A stretch of 64,000 nucleotides of DNA from Salinibacterium amurskyense (GTDB lineage Bacteria; Actinomycetota; Actinomycetes; Actinomycetales; Microbacteriaceae). The stretch is from NCBI RefSeq assembly GCF_002797685.1, contig NZ_PGFH01000001.1:1054001-1118000 (forward strand), written 5' to 3'. The position numbers and the translations under genes were made by a program. The notes below the pieces were generated by a model. That model saw only the letters and a list, made by a program, of their open reading frames with translations, was not told where the DNA came from and made no database searches. Positions 35,957-47,224 of the stretch are shown in pieces (the first letter of the stretch is position 1; each line of letters opens with the position of its first letter).

Positions 35957-37471
35957 ATGACGGAATCACAGAAGACTTCCTCACCCGCTGAATACGACTT
36001 TGTGGTGGTTTCGAACCGACTTCCCGTGGATTGCACGGTTGAAGACGATGGATCTCTCACGTGGAAGCGCTCGCCAGGTGGTCTCGTTACTGCTCTCGAG
36101 CCGATCATGAAGAAAGCCGATGGCGCGTGGGTTGGGTGGGCCGGCAAACCTGATCTCGAGGTCGAGCCGTTCCAAAACGAGGGCATTCAGATCATCCCCG
36201 TTCCGCTCAGCACTCAAGACATTGAGGAGTACTACGAGGGGTTCAGCAATGACACCCTCTGGCCGCTCTATCACGACGTGATTGCGCCGCCCGCCTACCA
36301 CCGTGAGTGGTGGGATGACTATGTGGCCGTCAACCAGCGGTTCGCGGATGCCACTGCCGCCATTAGCGCCGACGGTGCAGTCGTGTGGGTTCAGGACTAC
36401 CAACTTCAGCTCGTGCCGCGCATGTTGCGTGAACAGCGCCCCGACCTCACCATTGGTTTCTTCAACCACATTCCCTTCCCGCCCTACGGAATTTTCGCGC
36501 AGCTGCCGTGGCGCACGCAGATCATCGAAGGCATGCTCGGGGCCGACGTCGTTGGCTTCCAGCGCTCATCGGATGCGTCGAACTTCTCGTCTGCTGTTCG
36601 TCGACTGACGAACCATCCGACCAAGAACCCCGCCATTGAGGTCACCATTGAGGGCCAGCCGACTCGACGCGTTGTCGCGAAGGCTTTCCCGATCTCGATC
36701 GACGCCCGCAGCTTCGAAGAGCTTGCTCGCGATCCTGCAATTCAGCAGCGCGCACGCGACATTCGTAAGGGTCTCGGTAACCCGAAGACCGTCATGTTCG
36801 GCGTCGACCGTCTCGACTACACGAAGGGCATCCGCCACCGCTTGAAGGCCTACGGCGAACTCTTGCGCGATGGTTCGATCGAGGTGGGCGATGTTGCGCT
36901 CATTCAGGTCGCGAGCCCCAGCCGTGAACGCGTTGAGGCGTACATGCACTTGCGTGACGAGATCGAGCTCACTGTTGGTCGCATTAATGGTGAGTTCAGC
37001 ACGCTGAGCCACGCGCCGATCAACTACCTGCATCAGGGCTTTCCTCGCGAAGAGATGGTGGCGCTGTACCTTGCTGCCGACGTCTTGCTCGTAACCGCAC
37101 TGCGAGATGGCATGAACCTGGTGGCGAAAGAGTATGTGGCCGCCCGCTTCGACAACGATGGCGTTCTCATCCTGAGCGAGTTCGCGGGAGCCTCCGAAGA
37201 GCTGCGCAAGGCACTACTTATTAACCCGCACGACATCGACGGTTTGAAAGATGCGATGCTTCGCGCCGTCAACATGCCTAAGGCTGATCGTGCGACTCGG
37301 ATGCGTTCGATGCGTAAGCGCGTGCTCGATCACGACGTCGAGCGCTGGTCGAACGCGTTCCTCAAAAATTTGGCGGCAACGCGTTCCGACCGCCACCGCC
37401 GCATCGCTCCGCTCGAAATGGCCGAAGAGGTCGAGTGGACTATTGAACGAAAGCGAGTCAAGAAGCCGTGA
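35957..37471 (+). CDS. otsA: Trehalose-6-phosphate synthase
   Basis: A 504-residue GT20 glycosyltransferase joining UDP/GDP-glucose and glucose-6-phosphate. Visible active-site elements are SNRLPV and the GGL of the N-loop, VWVQDYQLQLVPRMLRE, FFNHIPFPP, FGVDRLDYTKGIRHR and the C-terminal REGMNLVAKEYVA-like stretch (here RDGMNLVAKEYVA). otsB overlaps by 4 nt, so this is the standard two-gene trehalose route for osmotic and stress protection. Confidence 0.96.
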   Translation: MTESQKTSSPAEYDFVVVSNRLPVDCTVEDDGSLTWKRSPGGLVTALEPIMKKADGAWVGWAGKPDLEVEPFQNEGIQIIPVPLSTQDIEEYYEGFSNDTLWPLYHDVIAPPAYHREWWDDYVAVNQRFADATAAISADGAVVWVQDYQLQLVPRMLREQRPDLTIGFFNHIPFPPYGIFAQLPWRTQIIEGMLGADVVGFQRSSDASNFSSAVRRLTNHPTKNPAIEVTIEGQPTRRVVAKAFPISIDARSFEELARDPAIQQRARDIRKGLGNPKTVMFGVDRLDYTKGIRHRLKAYGELLRDGSIEVGDVALIQVASPSRERVEAYMHLRDEIELTVGRINGEFSTLSHAPINYLHQGFPREEMVALYLAADVLLVTALRDGMNLVAKEYVAARFDNDGVLILSEFAGASEELRKALLINPHDIDGLKDAMLRAVNMPKADRATRMRSMRKRVLDHDVERWSNAFLKNLAATRSDRHRRIAPLEMAEEVEWTIERKRVKKP

Positions 37472-38265
37472 CCTATTCAACTGCCTCCGAGATCGAGGCG
37501 GCTATTGAGCAGCTCGTCACAGCCCGCACTCTGCTGATCGCTCTCGACTTCGACGGCACGTTGGCGCCTGAGGTCGACGACCCGCTTGAGGCCCGCGCCA
37601 TTCCGGCAGCTCAAGAACAATTGCTGCGGATGCTCGACTTCGCCGACACGCGTCTTGCTCTGGTTTCGGGGCGCGCAATCGACAGCCTCGAACACGTAGC
37701 TCACCTCGGTGACCGCGTGCTCTTCGGCGGATCGCACGGGCTCGAGTATCGCCTCGACGAGGGCGACTCCCCGTTGCCGATGAGCGCCGAGAACACGGCG
37801 GCCCTCGAACGCCTCGATGCCCTCATGCATGAGCTCGCCGATAGCGCCGAGGGCGCGTGGGTGGAGCTGAAGCCTGCCGGTCGTGCGCTGCACGTGCGCA
37901 TGACGAGCGCCGAGGATGCCGAGCGACTGACAAACGAGGCGGTCACGCGAGTCGAGACTGACATTCCCGGTCTCACGACGCGCTTTGGCAAGAACATCGT
38001 TGAGTTCGCCATCCACGACGCCGACAAGGGCGATGCGATCAAACGACTGCGTGACTACACCGGTGCGGATGCCGTTTTCTTCGCCGGCGACGACACCACT
38101 GATGAAGATGCGATTCTCGTTCTCGGCCCCAACGACCTCGGAGTGCGAGTGGGCGATGCCCCCTCGGCAGCGCAATTGAGGGTCGCCGGAACAGCCGAAA
38201 TTGCACAAGTTTTGGCGATTCTGGCCGATCGTCGAGAAGCCGTGGTATCCGCGCGGACAAACTGA
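37468..38265 (+). CDS. otsB: Trehalose-6-phosphate phosphatase
   Basis: A 265-residue HAD-superfamily phosphatase. Motif I is LDFDGTLAPE, with nucleophile D27 and acid/base D29. Motif II is LVSGR. Motif IV is FAGDDTTDEDA. It dephosphorylates trehalose-6-phosphate made by OtsA. Its GTG start lies inside the last codons of otsA (ATG-free 4-nt overlap), so expression is coupled. Confidence 0.94.
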   Translation: MTYSTASEIEAAIEQLVTARTLLIALDFDGTLAPEVDDPLEARAIPAAQEQLLRMLDFADTRLALVSGRAIDSLEHVAHLGDRVLFGGSHGLEYRLDEGDSPLPMSAENTAALERLDALMHELADSAEGAWVELKPAGRALHVRMTSAEDAERLTNEAVTRVETDIPGLTTRFGKNIVEFAIHDADKGDAIKRLRDYTGADAVFFAGDDTTDEDAILVLGPNDLGVRVGDAPSAAQLRVAGTAEIAQVLAILADRREAVVSARTN

Positions 38266-38280
38266 GGTTTCGCGAAGCCC

Positions 38281-38286
38281 TAAACT
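38281..38286 (+). promoter_or_regulatory. Leaderless -10 element TAAACT for ilvD
   Basis: TAAACT ends 6 nt before ATG 38293, directly after the otsB stop. This makes ilvD the likely start of a separate transcript. Confidence 0.6.
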
Positions 38287-38292
38287 CGAAGC

Positions 38293-39996
38293 ATGTCTGA
38301 GAGCAATTCGATCGATATCAAGCCACGTTCACGCACTGTCACTGACGGAATTGAAGCGACAACGTCGCGCGGAATGCTCCGCGCGGTGGGCATGGGAGAC
38401 GCGGACTGGGAAAAGCCGCAGATCGGTATTGCGAGCTCGTGGAACGAGATTACGCCGTGCAACCTCTCGCTTGACCGCCTCGCGCAGGCAGCGAAAGAGG
38501 GCGTGCACGCCGGCGGGGGATACCCTCTGCAGTTCGGCACGATCAGCGTCTCCGACGGCATCTCGATGGGCCACGAGGGAATGCACTTTTCGCTCGTCAG
38601 CCGTGAAGTCATCGCTGACTCGGTTGAGGTGGTCATGGAGGCCGAGCGTCTCGATGGTTCTGTCACGCTCGCCGGTTGCGACAAGTCGCTCCCCGGCATG
38701 CTGATGGCGGCAGCCCGCCTCAACCTCTCCTCGGTGTTCCTTTACGCCGGTTCGATCGCTCCGGGCTGGGTCAAGCTCAGCGATGGCACCGAAAAAGACA
38801 TCACGATCATTGACTCCTTCGAGGCTGTCGGCGCGGTCAAGGCTGGCCGGATGACCGAAGCCGATGCCAAGCGCATCGAGTGTGCTTTCGCTCCGGGCGA
38901 GGGCGCCTGTGGCGGTATGTACACCGCCAACACCATGGCGAGCGTCGCGGAAGCCCTCGGAATGAGCCTTCCCGGCTCGGCGAGCCCCGCATCCGCCGAC
39001 CGTCGTCGCGACTACTTCGCGCACCGTTCGGGCGAAGCTGTCGTAAACCTGCTGCGCCTGGGTATCACCTCGCGCGACATCATGACCAAGAAGGCCTTCG
39101 AGAACGCCATCACCGTCGCCATGGCGCTCGGTGGTTCGACCAACGTTGTGCTGCACATTCTTGCGATCGCCAGCGAAGCTGAAGTTGAGCTCACGCTCGA
39201 CGACTTCAACCGCATCGGCGACAAGGTTCCGCACTTGGGCGACCTCAAGCCTTTCGGTAAGTACGTCATGAACGACGTTGACCGCCACGGTGGACTTCCC
39301 GTGCTCATGAAGGCGCTCCTCGAAGAGGGTCTGCTGCACGGCGACGCGCTTACGGTTACGGGAAAGACTGTTGCCGAGAACCTCGCCGAGATGGATATCG
39401 ATCCTCTCGATGGCGAAGTTCTGCGCACCTTCGATAACCCCATCCACCCCACCGGTGGCCTCACGATCCTCAAGGGTTCGCTGGCTCCCGAGGGCGCCGT
39501 GGTGAAGACCGCTGGCTTCGACCTTTCGGAGTTCGAGGGCCCTGCGCGCGTCTTCGAACGCGAGCGTGAAGCTCTGGATGCTCTCACCGCGGGCACCATC
39601 AAGGCCGGCTCGGTTGTCGTCATCCGCTACGAAGGCCCCAAGGGTGGCCCCGGTATGCGTGAGATGCTGGCGATCACGGCGGCCATTAAGGGCGCTGGAC
39701 TCGGAAAAGATGTACTACTCTTGACGGACGGACGATTCTCAGGCGGCACAACCGGGCTGTGCATCGGCCACATAGCTCCCGAAGCAGTAGACGCAGGTCC
39801 TATTGCCTTCGTGCGCGATGGTGATCTGATACGGGTCAATATCGCAGCTCGCTCGCTCGACTTACTTGTCGACTCCGCTGAGCTCGAAGCCCGCCGAAAA
39901 GGCTGGGCCCCCCTCCCTCCGCGTTACACGCGAGGCGTTCTTGCCAAGTATTCGAAGCTTGTGCAGTCCGCCGCTCGCGGCGCGGTCACCAGTTAG
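38293..39996 (+). CDS. ilvD: Dihydroxy-acid dehydratase
   Basis: A 567-residue Fe-S dehydratase converting dihydroxyvalerate and dihydroxymethylvalerate to the 2-keto acids of the valine and isoleucine pathways. Cluster and Mg ligands are in [24 protein letters not shown] and [14 protein letters not shown]. The C-terminal signature is [22 protein letters not shown]. It is the first gene of the ilvD-ilvB-ilvH-ilvC cluster. Confidence 0.97.
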   Translation: MSESNSIDIKPRSRTVTDGIEATTSRGMLRAVGMGDADWEKPQIGIASSWNEITPCNLSLDRLAQAAKEGVHAGGGYPLQFGTISVSDGISMGHEGMHFSLVSREVIADSVEVVMEAERLDGSVTLAGCDKSLPGMLMAAARLNLSSVFLYAGSIAPGWVKLSDGTEKDITIIDSFEAVGAVKAGRMTEADAKRIECAFAPGEGACGGMYTANTMASVAEALGMSLPGSASPASADRRRDYFAHRSGEAVVNLLRLGITSRDIMTKKAFENAITVAMALGGSTNVVLHILAIASEAEVELTLDDFNRIGDKVPHLGDLKPFGKYVMNDVDRHGGLPVLMKALLEEGLLHGDALTVTGKTVAENLAEMDIDPLDGEVLRTFDNPIHPTGGLTILKGSLAPEGAVVKTAGFDLSEFEGPARVFEREREALDALTAGTIKAGSVVVIRYEGPKGGPGMREMLAITAAIKGAGLGKDVLLLTDGRFSGGTTGLCIGHIAPEAVDAGPIAFVRDGDLIRVNIAARSLDLLVDSAELEARRKGWAPLPPRYTRGVLAKYSKLVQSAARGAVTS

Positions 39997-40030
39997 CGCC
40001 AGCTCACCATTCGACTTAAAGGATTTACAC

Positions 40031-41815
40031 ATGTCCTCTGAACCCGCACCGCGGCCGAAGAGCACTACGCCGGAGATTTTGACCGGCTCAGGTGCAATTC
40101 TGCGCAGTCTGGAAAAGTTGGGCGTGAAAGACGTCTTCGGCTTGCCCGGCGGCGCCATCATGCCCTTCTACGACGAACTCATGGCATCCACTGCTATTCG
40201 TCACATTTTGGTTCGCCACGAGCAGGGTGCTGGTCACGCTGCGGAGGGCTACGCCTCGTCATCCGGAAAGCTCGGTGTCTGCATTGCGACATCGGGTCCG
40301 GGAGCAACGAACCTTGTAACGGCAATTGCGGATGCCCACATGGACTCCGTGCCGCTGCTCGCGATCACCGGTCAGGTCTTCTCGACCTCGATGGGAACCG
40401 ACGCTTTTCAAGAGGTTGACATCTCGGGCATCACGATGCCGATCACGAAGCACTCGTTCCTCGTCACGAAGCCGGAAGACATCCCGGCCACTCTGGCTGC
40501 GGCGTACCACATCGCAACAACGGGCCGTCCTGGTCCGGTGCTCGTTGACGTGACCAAGGACTGCCAGCAGGCATCCGCGCCGTTCATTTGGCCGCCCAAG
40601 GTCGACCTGCCCGGCTACCGCCCCGTCATGAAGGCGCACGGCAAGCAGGTTCAGGCCGCAGCGCAGATGCTGGCCGAGGCCGAGCGCCCCGTGTTCTACG
40701 TCGGTGGCGGCGTTGTTCGCTCCGGTGCGTCCGCCGAACTTCTCGAACTGGCTACCCTCGTCGGCGCGCCCATCGTAACCACGCTGATGGCTCGCGGTGC
40801 GTTCCCCGACTCCAACGAATTGAACCTCGGGATGCCGGGAATGCACGGCTCTGTGCCGGCTGTTCTCGCGATCCAAGAGTCCGATCTCCTCATCTCGCTC
40901 GGCGCCCGTTTCGACGACCGCGTTACGGGCAAGCCGAGTGAGTTTGCGCCTCTCGCGAAGGTTGTTCATGTCGACATCGACCCCGCTGAGATCGGCAAGA
41001 TCCGGGCGGCTGAAGTGCCGATCGTGGGTGACGCGAAAGACGTCATCATCGACCTGACGGCGGCGTACACCGACACGATCACCACGACGAAGCCCGACTA
41101 CACCGAGTGGTGGGAGCGCCTTAACTCGCTTCGCAACCAGTTCCCGCTCGGTTTCACGGAGCCGGATGACGGACTGCTGTCACCGCAATACGTGATCCAG
41201 CGCATCGGCGAAATCACGGGCCCCGAGGGCATCTTCGCCGCCGGTGTCGGTCAGCACCAAATGTGGTCTGCCCAGTTCATCAAGCACGAACGCCCCAACT
41301 CCTGGCTCAACTCGGGTGGCGCCGGAACCATGGGTTACGGCGTGCCTGCCGCCATGGGCGCCAAGGTTGCGAACCCCGATCGCCCCGTGTGGGCCATCGA
41401 CGGTGACGGTTGCTTCCAGATGACCAACCAAGAGTTGGCCACCTGCACGATCAACAAGATTCCGATCAAGGTTGCTGTCATCAACAACTCCAGCCTCGGC
41501 ATGGTTCGCCAGTGGCAGACGCTGTTCTACGACGGACGCCACTCGTTTACCGACCTCAACACCGGTCACGACACCGTCATGATCCCCGACTTCGTGAAGC
41601 TGGCTGACGCCTACGGATGCCTCGCCATCCGCGTCACGAAGAAAGAGGAAATCGACCCCGCCATCAAGCTGGCGCTCGAGACCAACGATCGCCCCGTTGT
41701 CATTGACTTCGTGGTGAGCCGCGACTCGATGGTGTGGCCGATGGTGCCCCAGGGTGTCGGAAACTCAAGCGTGCAGTATGCCCGCGACCATGCCCCCGAG
41801 TGGGAAGAGGAATAA
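40031..41815 (+). CDS. ilvB: Acetolactate synthase, large (catalytic) subunit
   Basis: A 594-residue ThDP-dependent enzyme making acetolactate and acetohydroxybutyrate. The N-terminal PYR domain holds the catalytic Glu ([13 protein letters not shown]). The middle domain binds FAD ([15 protein letters not shown]). The C-terminal PP domain has the [15 protein letters not shown] thiamine motif and Mg ligand Asn. The start was set at ATG 40031 behind AAAGGA. The upstream extension would overlap ilvD. The small subunit follows 4 bp downstream. Confidence 0.96.
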   Translation: MSSEPAPRPKSTTPEILTGSGAILRSLEKLGVKDVFGLPGGAIMPFYDELMASTAIRHILVRHEQGAGHAAEGYASSSGKLGVCIATSGPGATNLVTAIADAHMDSVPLLAITGQVFSTSMGTDAFQEVDISGITMPITKHSFLVTKPEDIPATLAAAYHIATTGRPGPVLVDVTKDCQQASAPFIWPPKVDLPGYRPVMKAHGKQVQAAAQMLAEAERPVFYVGGGVVRSGASAELLELATLVGAPIVTTLMARGAFPDSNELNLGMPGMHGSVPAVLAIQESDLLISLGARFDDRVTGKPSEFAPLAKVVHVDIDPAEIGKIRAAEVPIVGDAKDVIIDLTAAYTDTITTTKPDYTEWWERLNSLRNQFPLGFTEPDDGLLSPQYVIQRIGEITGPEGIFAAGVGQHQMWSAQFIKHERPNSWLNSGGAGTMGYGVPAAMGAKVANPDRPVWAIDGDGCFQMTNQELATCTINKIPIKVAVINNSSLGMVRQWQTLFYDGRHSFTDLNTGHDTVMIPDFVKLADAYGCLAIRVTKKEEIDPAIKLALETNDRPVVIDFVVSRDSMVWPMVPQGVGNSSVQYARDHAPEWEEE

Positions 41816-41819
41816 AGCG

Positions 41820-43381
<1,562 letters not shown>

Positions 43382-43400
43382 CTTTCGCTCGTCACGCCAC

Positions 43401-43428
43401 CGGCCGTTCCGCATCTGCGGGGCGGCCG
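43401..43428 (+). terminator. Hairpin after ilvC
   Basis: CGGCCG-TT-CCGCA-TC-TGCGG-GG-CGGCCG folds into a two-step stem 20 nt after the ilvC stop and before the stop of the convergent DUF1353 gene. There is no U-tract. Confidence 0.6.
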
Positions 43429-43497
43429 TTGGTCGTTAACGGCGGGTCACACGTTGACCGGGGAGCGCGCACGCCGGGCTCTAGCTGTGCTGCGTAA

Positions 43498-44262
43498 TTA
43501 CAGCGGCGGCAGCGTCGTGCCGTGGTCAGGCCAGCGCAGGGTTGGCTCGGCCTTGGGGATGGGGCCGGGGGTTCCCGAGGCAACCCAGATGATGAACGCG
43601 AGGAGTTGTTCGAGCCGTGAGCCGATGAAGGCGGCGGCGACTAGGGGAGCGTAGAGCGCACCAAGATAGGTCGACGCGAGCATGAGATTGGCGTCCTTGC
43701 CCCAGACCACTGCGAGTACGGCGGGGGCTGCGGCGAGCAGGAACCAGAGCGGATGCACGGCAACGCCCAGCGCGACGGCTGCCACGAGTGCCGCGATTCC
43801 CAGCGCTAGTTGCGCGATGATGAGCCAGCCGAGAACCCCACCGTGGTGGGCATAGCGTTCGATACCGACGGCGGTCCACATCACGCGGGCACGCAACTGG
43901 TGAACGCCGCTATCAACGAGGGCGACACGGAACGTCTCATCGGCCACGCGGCGCAGCGCCAGGCGCTCGTCAGCGGGGGCAAGCCGAGTCTGGTGAGTCA
44001 GGTGGTCATGCAGAATCGCGGCGAGAGTTTGCTTGCCGTAGCTGGCGATAAGCCCCCACAGAAAGGGCGGAACCGAGGCGAAGTCTGTGCTGTTGCCCTC
44101 GGTAGGCGGCAGCGAAGCATCGTGCGCCGGAACCTCGATCGCCGTGCCGCCAGGGCGCGGGTCGCGCCAGCAGAACGCCTCGGCGACCTGAAAGTCGCGG
44201 TCCAATCGGTAGACCAATGGCAGGCTACGCAGCTCATTCCCGTCGTGATCCGTGAATGGCAT
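43498..44262 (-). CDS. DUF1353 domain-containing membrane protein
   Basis: A 254-residue protein. The N-terminal DUF1353 domain (about 15-130) has TDFASVPPFLWGLIASYGKQ followed by the conserved AAILHDHL. Three or four hydrophobic segments fill residues 145-235. DUF1353 occurs in phage and bacterial proteins without assigned function. Fusion to a membrane region suggests envelope localisation. The ATG is preceded by GGAGGAG. Confidence 0.85.
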   Translation of the reverse strand: MPFTDHDGNELRSLPLVYRLDRDFQVAEAFCWRDPRPGGTAIEVPAHDASLPPTEGNSTDFASVPPFLWGLIASYGKQTLAAILHDHLTHQTRLAPADERLALRRVADETFRVALVDSGVHQLRARVMWTAVGIERYAHHGGVLGWLIIAQLALGIAALVAAVALGVAVHPLWFLLAAAPAVLAVVWGKDANLMLASTYLGALYAPLVAAAFIGSRLEQLLAFIIWVASGTPGPIPKAEPTLRWPDHGTTLPPL

Positions 44263-44296
44263 ACCGAACTCCTCCGTTGATCGAGTCTCTGCAGAC

Positions 44297-44302
44297 TAGT
44301 CT
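44297..44302 (+). promoter_or_regulatory. Leaderless -10 element TAGTCT
   Basis: TAGTCT ends 6 nt before GTG 44309, the likely start of the frameshifted Pr6Pr gene. It supports that GTG over the internal GTG 44424. Confidence 0.5.
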
Positions 44303-44308
44303 GTCGGA

Positions 44309-45032
44309 GTGACGACGAACGTGCAGCGTAAATCCCCCCCAATCCCGCGACTTTGCTTTCGTAGGCACGCCACCGAAAGCCCTTCGATTCGTCGGTGTCC
44401 TGCGGCTCGTTGCTTCGGCGCTCGTGCTGGCGAGCATCGCCACCCAGGTGATCGACGAGTCGATTCACAACGACTTTGTGGCGGTGGAGTACTACAGCTA
44501 CTTCACGATCCAGTCGAGCCTGATCAACGTCGTGATTCTTGCGCTGAGCGGGCTGGTGGCCGTGCGCCTGCGGGCCGAGTCGAGCCTATTGGGCGTGCTG
44601 CGAGCATCCGTCGTCTCGTACGCGGTCGTGACCGCCGTGGTCTACAACGTGCTGCTGCGCGGGCTACCCGACGAGGGCTACGTGGGGGTTCAGTGGCCTA
44701 ACGAAGTCATTCACGTGTGGGTGCCGCTGTTCTTGCTGCTCGACTGGCTGTTCTCTCCGGCACGACCGGTGTTGCGGATGCGCGACGTGCGCATTGTCGT
44801 CATCTACCCGGTTGCGTGGTTGGCCTTCACGATCGTGCGTGGGTTGCTCGACGGCTGGTTTCCGTACCCCTTCTTGGAACCCAATGGCCCCGACGGGTGG
44901 GGTGGCGTGCTCGTCTACGTGCTCGGCATCGCGGCGTTCATCATCGCGATTGCGATCGGCCTGATCGCGATTAGCCGAGCTCAGTGGGCTCGCTGGACCA
45001 TCAAGGATCGTCTGACGGCGTCGGAGCGGTAG
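44309..45032 (+). CDS. Pr6Pr family membrane protein, apparent frameshift in a C7 tract
   Basis: A protein of about 240 residues with six membrane segments. The main frame (…FVGVLRLVASALVLASIATQ…) is open from 44313 but has no start codon before GTG 44424, which lies in the middle of the first helix. A GTG at 44309 with a leaderless -10 signal opens a different frame (MTTNVQRKS). The frames join if one base is lost in CCCCCCC (44334-44340). The rest follows the Pr6Pr pattern: YYSYFTIQSSLINVVILALS, then VWPNEVIHVWVPL-like (here QWPNEVIHVWVPL), and a C-terminal PFLEPNGPDGWGG loop. Function is unknown. If no base is in error, only the truncated 202-residue form would be made. Confidence 0.75.
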
Positions 45033-45086
45033 CTTCTGCGGCACTCACGCGAGGCGACACGACGCCTCGCTAGTTGCAGCGAAGCG

Positions 45087-45875
45087 CTAGCTCGTGGGCC
45101 ACTCGTCGAGAGGCGAGTAGGCGAAGAGGTGACGATAGTCGGCGAGCTCGGTGATGGGCGTTGCGTCGGCTGCGCGCTCGAACGGCTCAGTGGAAAATTC
45201 GCCGGCAAGAGCGTCATAGTTCGTGGCCCGGTTGAGCAGTGTTGTGCCGATCTGAGCTGCGATCTTGATCGCCTCGCTCGTCACGATGGAGGCCACGACG
45301 CTCACGGCGCCCGGGAAGATACCGTGCATCACGTTGGTGTCCACGGTCGCGGTCTCGGGCGGCAGCGGGTACAGGTCGCGGAAGCCCGCGCCGCGAGCAG
45401 GCCACGACACTCCGGCCTGAGCCCAGAACTCGCAAGCGACACCCCACACGAGCGGGATGCCGGTAATCTCTGCGGCATCCGCGGCCAGGTAATGGGTGGC
45501 GTAGTTGTCGCTGCCATCCACGATGAGGTCGTACTCCGCAAAAAGCTCAAGAGCGTTGTGCGGAGTGAGCTTGGCATCGATCGCAATGATCGTGGTCGCG
45601 GGGCTGAGATCAGCGACGCGTTCGACGGCCGACACGACCTTCTTGTGGCCGACATCCAATAGACGATGGATGTGCTGGCGGTGCAAGTTGCTGAGCTCAA
45701 CACGGTCATCGTCGATGACACCAACGGTGCCGACACCGGCCGCGGCGAGCGACGGAATGACCGTGCTGCCGACGCCACCCGCGCCGATAACGAGCACGCG
45801 AGAGCGCGCCAAATTCTTTTGCGCCGCCTCGCCGAAGTTGGTTAGAGCGAGTTGGCGGCTAAACCGCTGATCCAT
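45087..45875 (-). CDS. ThiF/MoeB-like E1 superfamily protein lacking cysteine motifs
   Basis: A 262-residue adenylyltransferase-fold protein. The nucleotide motif GAGGVGST (about 31-38), Asp in VIDDDRVELSNLHRQ and the Arg finger region are conserved. In MoeB/ThiF the region after the Rossmann core carries a CxxC zinc knuckle and a catalytic Cys. Here the equivalent sites read FRDLYPLPP and VDTNVMHGIFPG, and the second CxxC is absent. It keeps SEAIKIAAQIG and the YDAL strand. It may bind a substrate without forming a thioester, or act in a pathway other than molybdopterin/thiamine. No MoaD/ThiS partner is adjacent. Confidence 0.85.
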   Translation of the reverse strand: MDQRFSRQLALTNFGEAAQKNLARSRVLVIGAGGVGSTVIPSLAAAGVGTVGVIDDDRVELSNLHRQHIHRLLDVGHKKVVSAVERVADLSPATTIIAIDAKLTPHNALELFAEYDLIVDGSDNYATHYLAADAAEITGIPLVWGVACEFWAQAGVSWPARGAGFRDLYPLPPETATVDTNVMHGIFPGAVSVVASIVTSEAIKIAAQIGTTLLNRATNYDALAGEFSTEPFERAADATPITELADYRHLFAYSPLDEWPTS

Positions 45876-46033
45876 GAATTGATTGTTCCACTGGGAGTGT
45901 GAGATTCGGTTGGGAACCCGGCTCAGGAGCCCTGTTTAGCCGCGAACTGGGGGTTCTGGGAGCGTGCACCGAGCCCCGTTTGGGGTGAGTGCACGCCCCG
46001 TGTGTGTGCCTTTGGCCATAGCGCTTCGCAGCG

Positions 46034-46555
46034 CTAGCCGAGCGGCAGCGAACTTGACGGCAAGAAGTTGAGGTTCACGCCGTTGCCCTGCAGCACGAGA
46101 CTGCCACCGGTGGGAATGGCGGTGGTCGTGGCGGCGAGAGCGGCAAGGTATCGCGTCTCGAACTCGGTGAGGGCTGCGTCAGTGCACGCTCGTTTAGTAG
46201 AAATGACCGGGCCAACAGTGAGCTCGTCTGGGGCTCCGGTCAGCGTCGCAGAGTAGTTGTTGCAAGTCGATTCGCCGGCTAGGCCGTCGCCAGTGATCGT
46301 GAGCGTGACGGTGATCGCGTCGTCAAGCGTGAGCGCGCCAGAAGGGTCGGTGCCGTCGGCAAAGACCCACGTGCCCTCGATGCCTTCGATGGGCATCGCT
46401 TCGCCGGGCGTCTCTTCAACGCTCTGACCGGGACCGGGCCCGTTATCGATCAATGGCTCGTCTGAACTATCTGCCGGACCGGCACAGGCTGCCAGCGCCA
46501 GCAGGCTGACAGCGAGCAGTGGGGTGAACTTTGCGAACATCGATTTTGTGATCAT
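46034..46555 (-). CDS. META domain lipoprotein
   Basis: A 173-residue lipoprotein with signal peptide and lipobox LAAC (Cys24). The META domain spans about 58-170 and contains the STCNNYSATL motif followed by TKRACTDAALTEFETRYLAAL, with the two typical cysteines. META-domain lipoproteins (HslJ-like) are linked to stress tolerance, but their biochemical role is unknown. The ATG is preceded by TAGGAGGAAACA. Confidence 0.9.
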   Translation of the reverse strand: MITKSMFAKFTPLLAVSLLALAACAGPADSSDEPLIDNGPGPGQSVEETPGEAMPIEGIEGTWVFADGTDPSGALTLDDAITVTLTITGDGLAGESTCNNYSATLTGAPDELTVGPVISTKRACTDAALTEFETRYLAALAATTTAIPTGGSLVLQGNGVNLNFLPSSSLPLG

Positions 46556-46628
46556 TGTTTCCTCCTACCTAGGTAGACGAAGGTGCGCCCGGTTTCGTTG
46601 GGCGTTGCGAGAGATCTTTTTTCGCCAG

Positions 46629-46715
46629 CACTCGTGCGGGCGGCCGACACTCGTGCAGGCGGCAGGCCTAGAGGGCAGCGAGTCTAGAGGGCGGCCGGCC
46701 TAGAGGGCCGCGAGA
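46629..46715 (+). repeat. Two adjacent tandem repeats at the DoxX 3' end
   Basis: An imperfect 19-bp direct repeat beginning CACTCGTGC (46629 and 46648) is followed by three 16-bp units beginning CTAGAGGGC (46668, 46684, 46700). Read on the minus strand each 16-bp unit contains a TAG stop. The first is the DoxX stop. Confidence 0.9.
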
Positions 46716-47092
46716 ACAATCAAGAGGATCAGCGCCAGCTGCCCAAAGTAGCGAGGCCAGAATGGCAGCGCCGCTTTGCCGAAGCGATCCGGATGCTCGG
46801 CCGCATAGGCATTGGCCGGGAACACGGCAATCAGAAATACGATGAGCGCGATCGCGGTAATAAAGCGGGTCGGCTCCCACAACAGGCCCAGACCGCCAGC
46901 GATCTCACAGAGTCCCGTAATCGTGACAAGAGCAGCGGGGGAGGGAATCCACGGCTGCCGCAAAACGGGTGGGATCATGGCCCGCATCGTGCGGGCAGGA
47001 GCGGCCACAAAGTGGCTAACGCCCATCGCGATAAACGCGAGCGCGAGGGCGATACGCAACACCCACTGGGCGATCTGTACGGCATCCATCAT
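46700..47092 (-). CDS. DoxX family membrane protein
   Basis: A ~130-residue four-helix membrane protein. The first helix is WVLRIALALAFIAMGVSHF, then LVTITGLCEIAGGLGLLW and FITAIALIVFLIAVFPANAY, where the Asn/Tyr loop is typical of DoxX/DUF4345-like proteins. They are associated with membrane redox or thiol homeostasis, without firm activity. The start may be ATG 47092 (chosen; GACGAT lies 6 nt upstream) or GTG 47119, which adds 9 residues. Confidence 0.85.
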   Translation of the reverse strand: MMDAVQIAQWVLRIALALAFIAMGVSHFVAAPARTMRAMIPPVLRQPWIPSPAALVTITGLCEIAGGLGLLWEPTRFITAIALIVFLIAVFPANAYAAEHPDRFGKAALPFWPRYFGQLALILLIVLAAL

Positions 47093-47224
47093 GGGTCTAT
47101 CGTCGCACTGAGTTGTCACATGGCAACGGGGCCGTCCCGTCGCCGCTAAAGTTGCAGTAGTTGTCTACTCAAGCAGCCTTCGTTGTGTTAGCGCGAAGTC
47201 CCCGCGAATTGAAGGATCAGATCT

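Noticed and set aside
38329-39447. A 372-codon antisense frame inside ilvD
   Set aside because: ilvD carries all family motifs in the other frame, and the antisense product has no recognisable domain.
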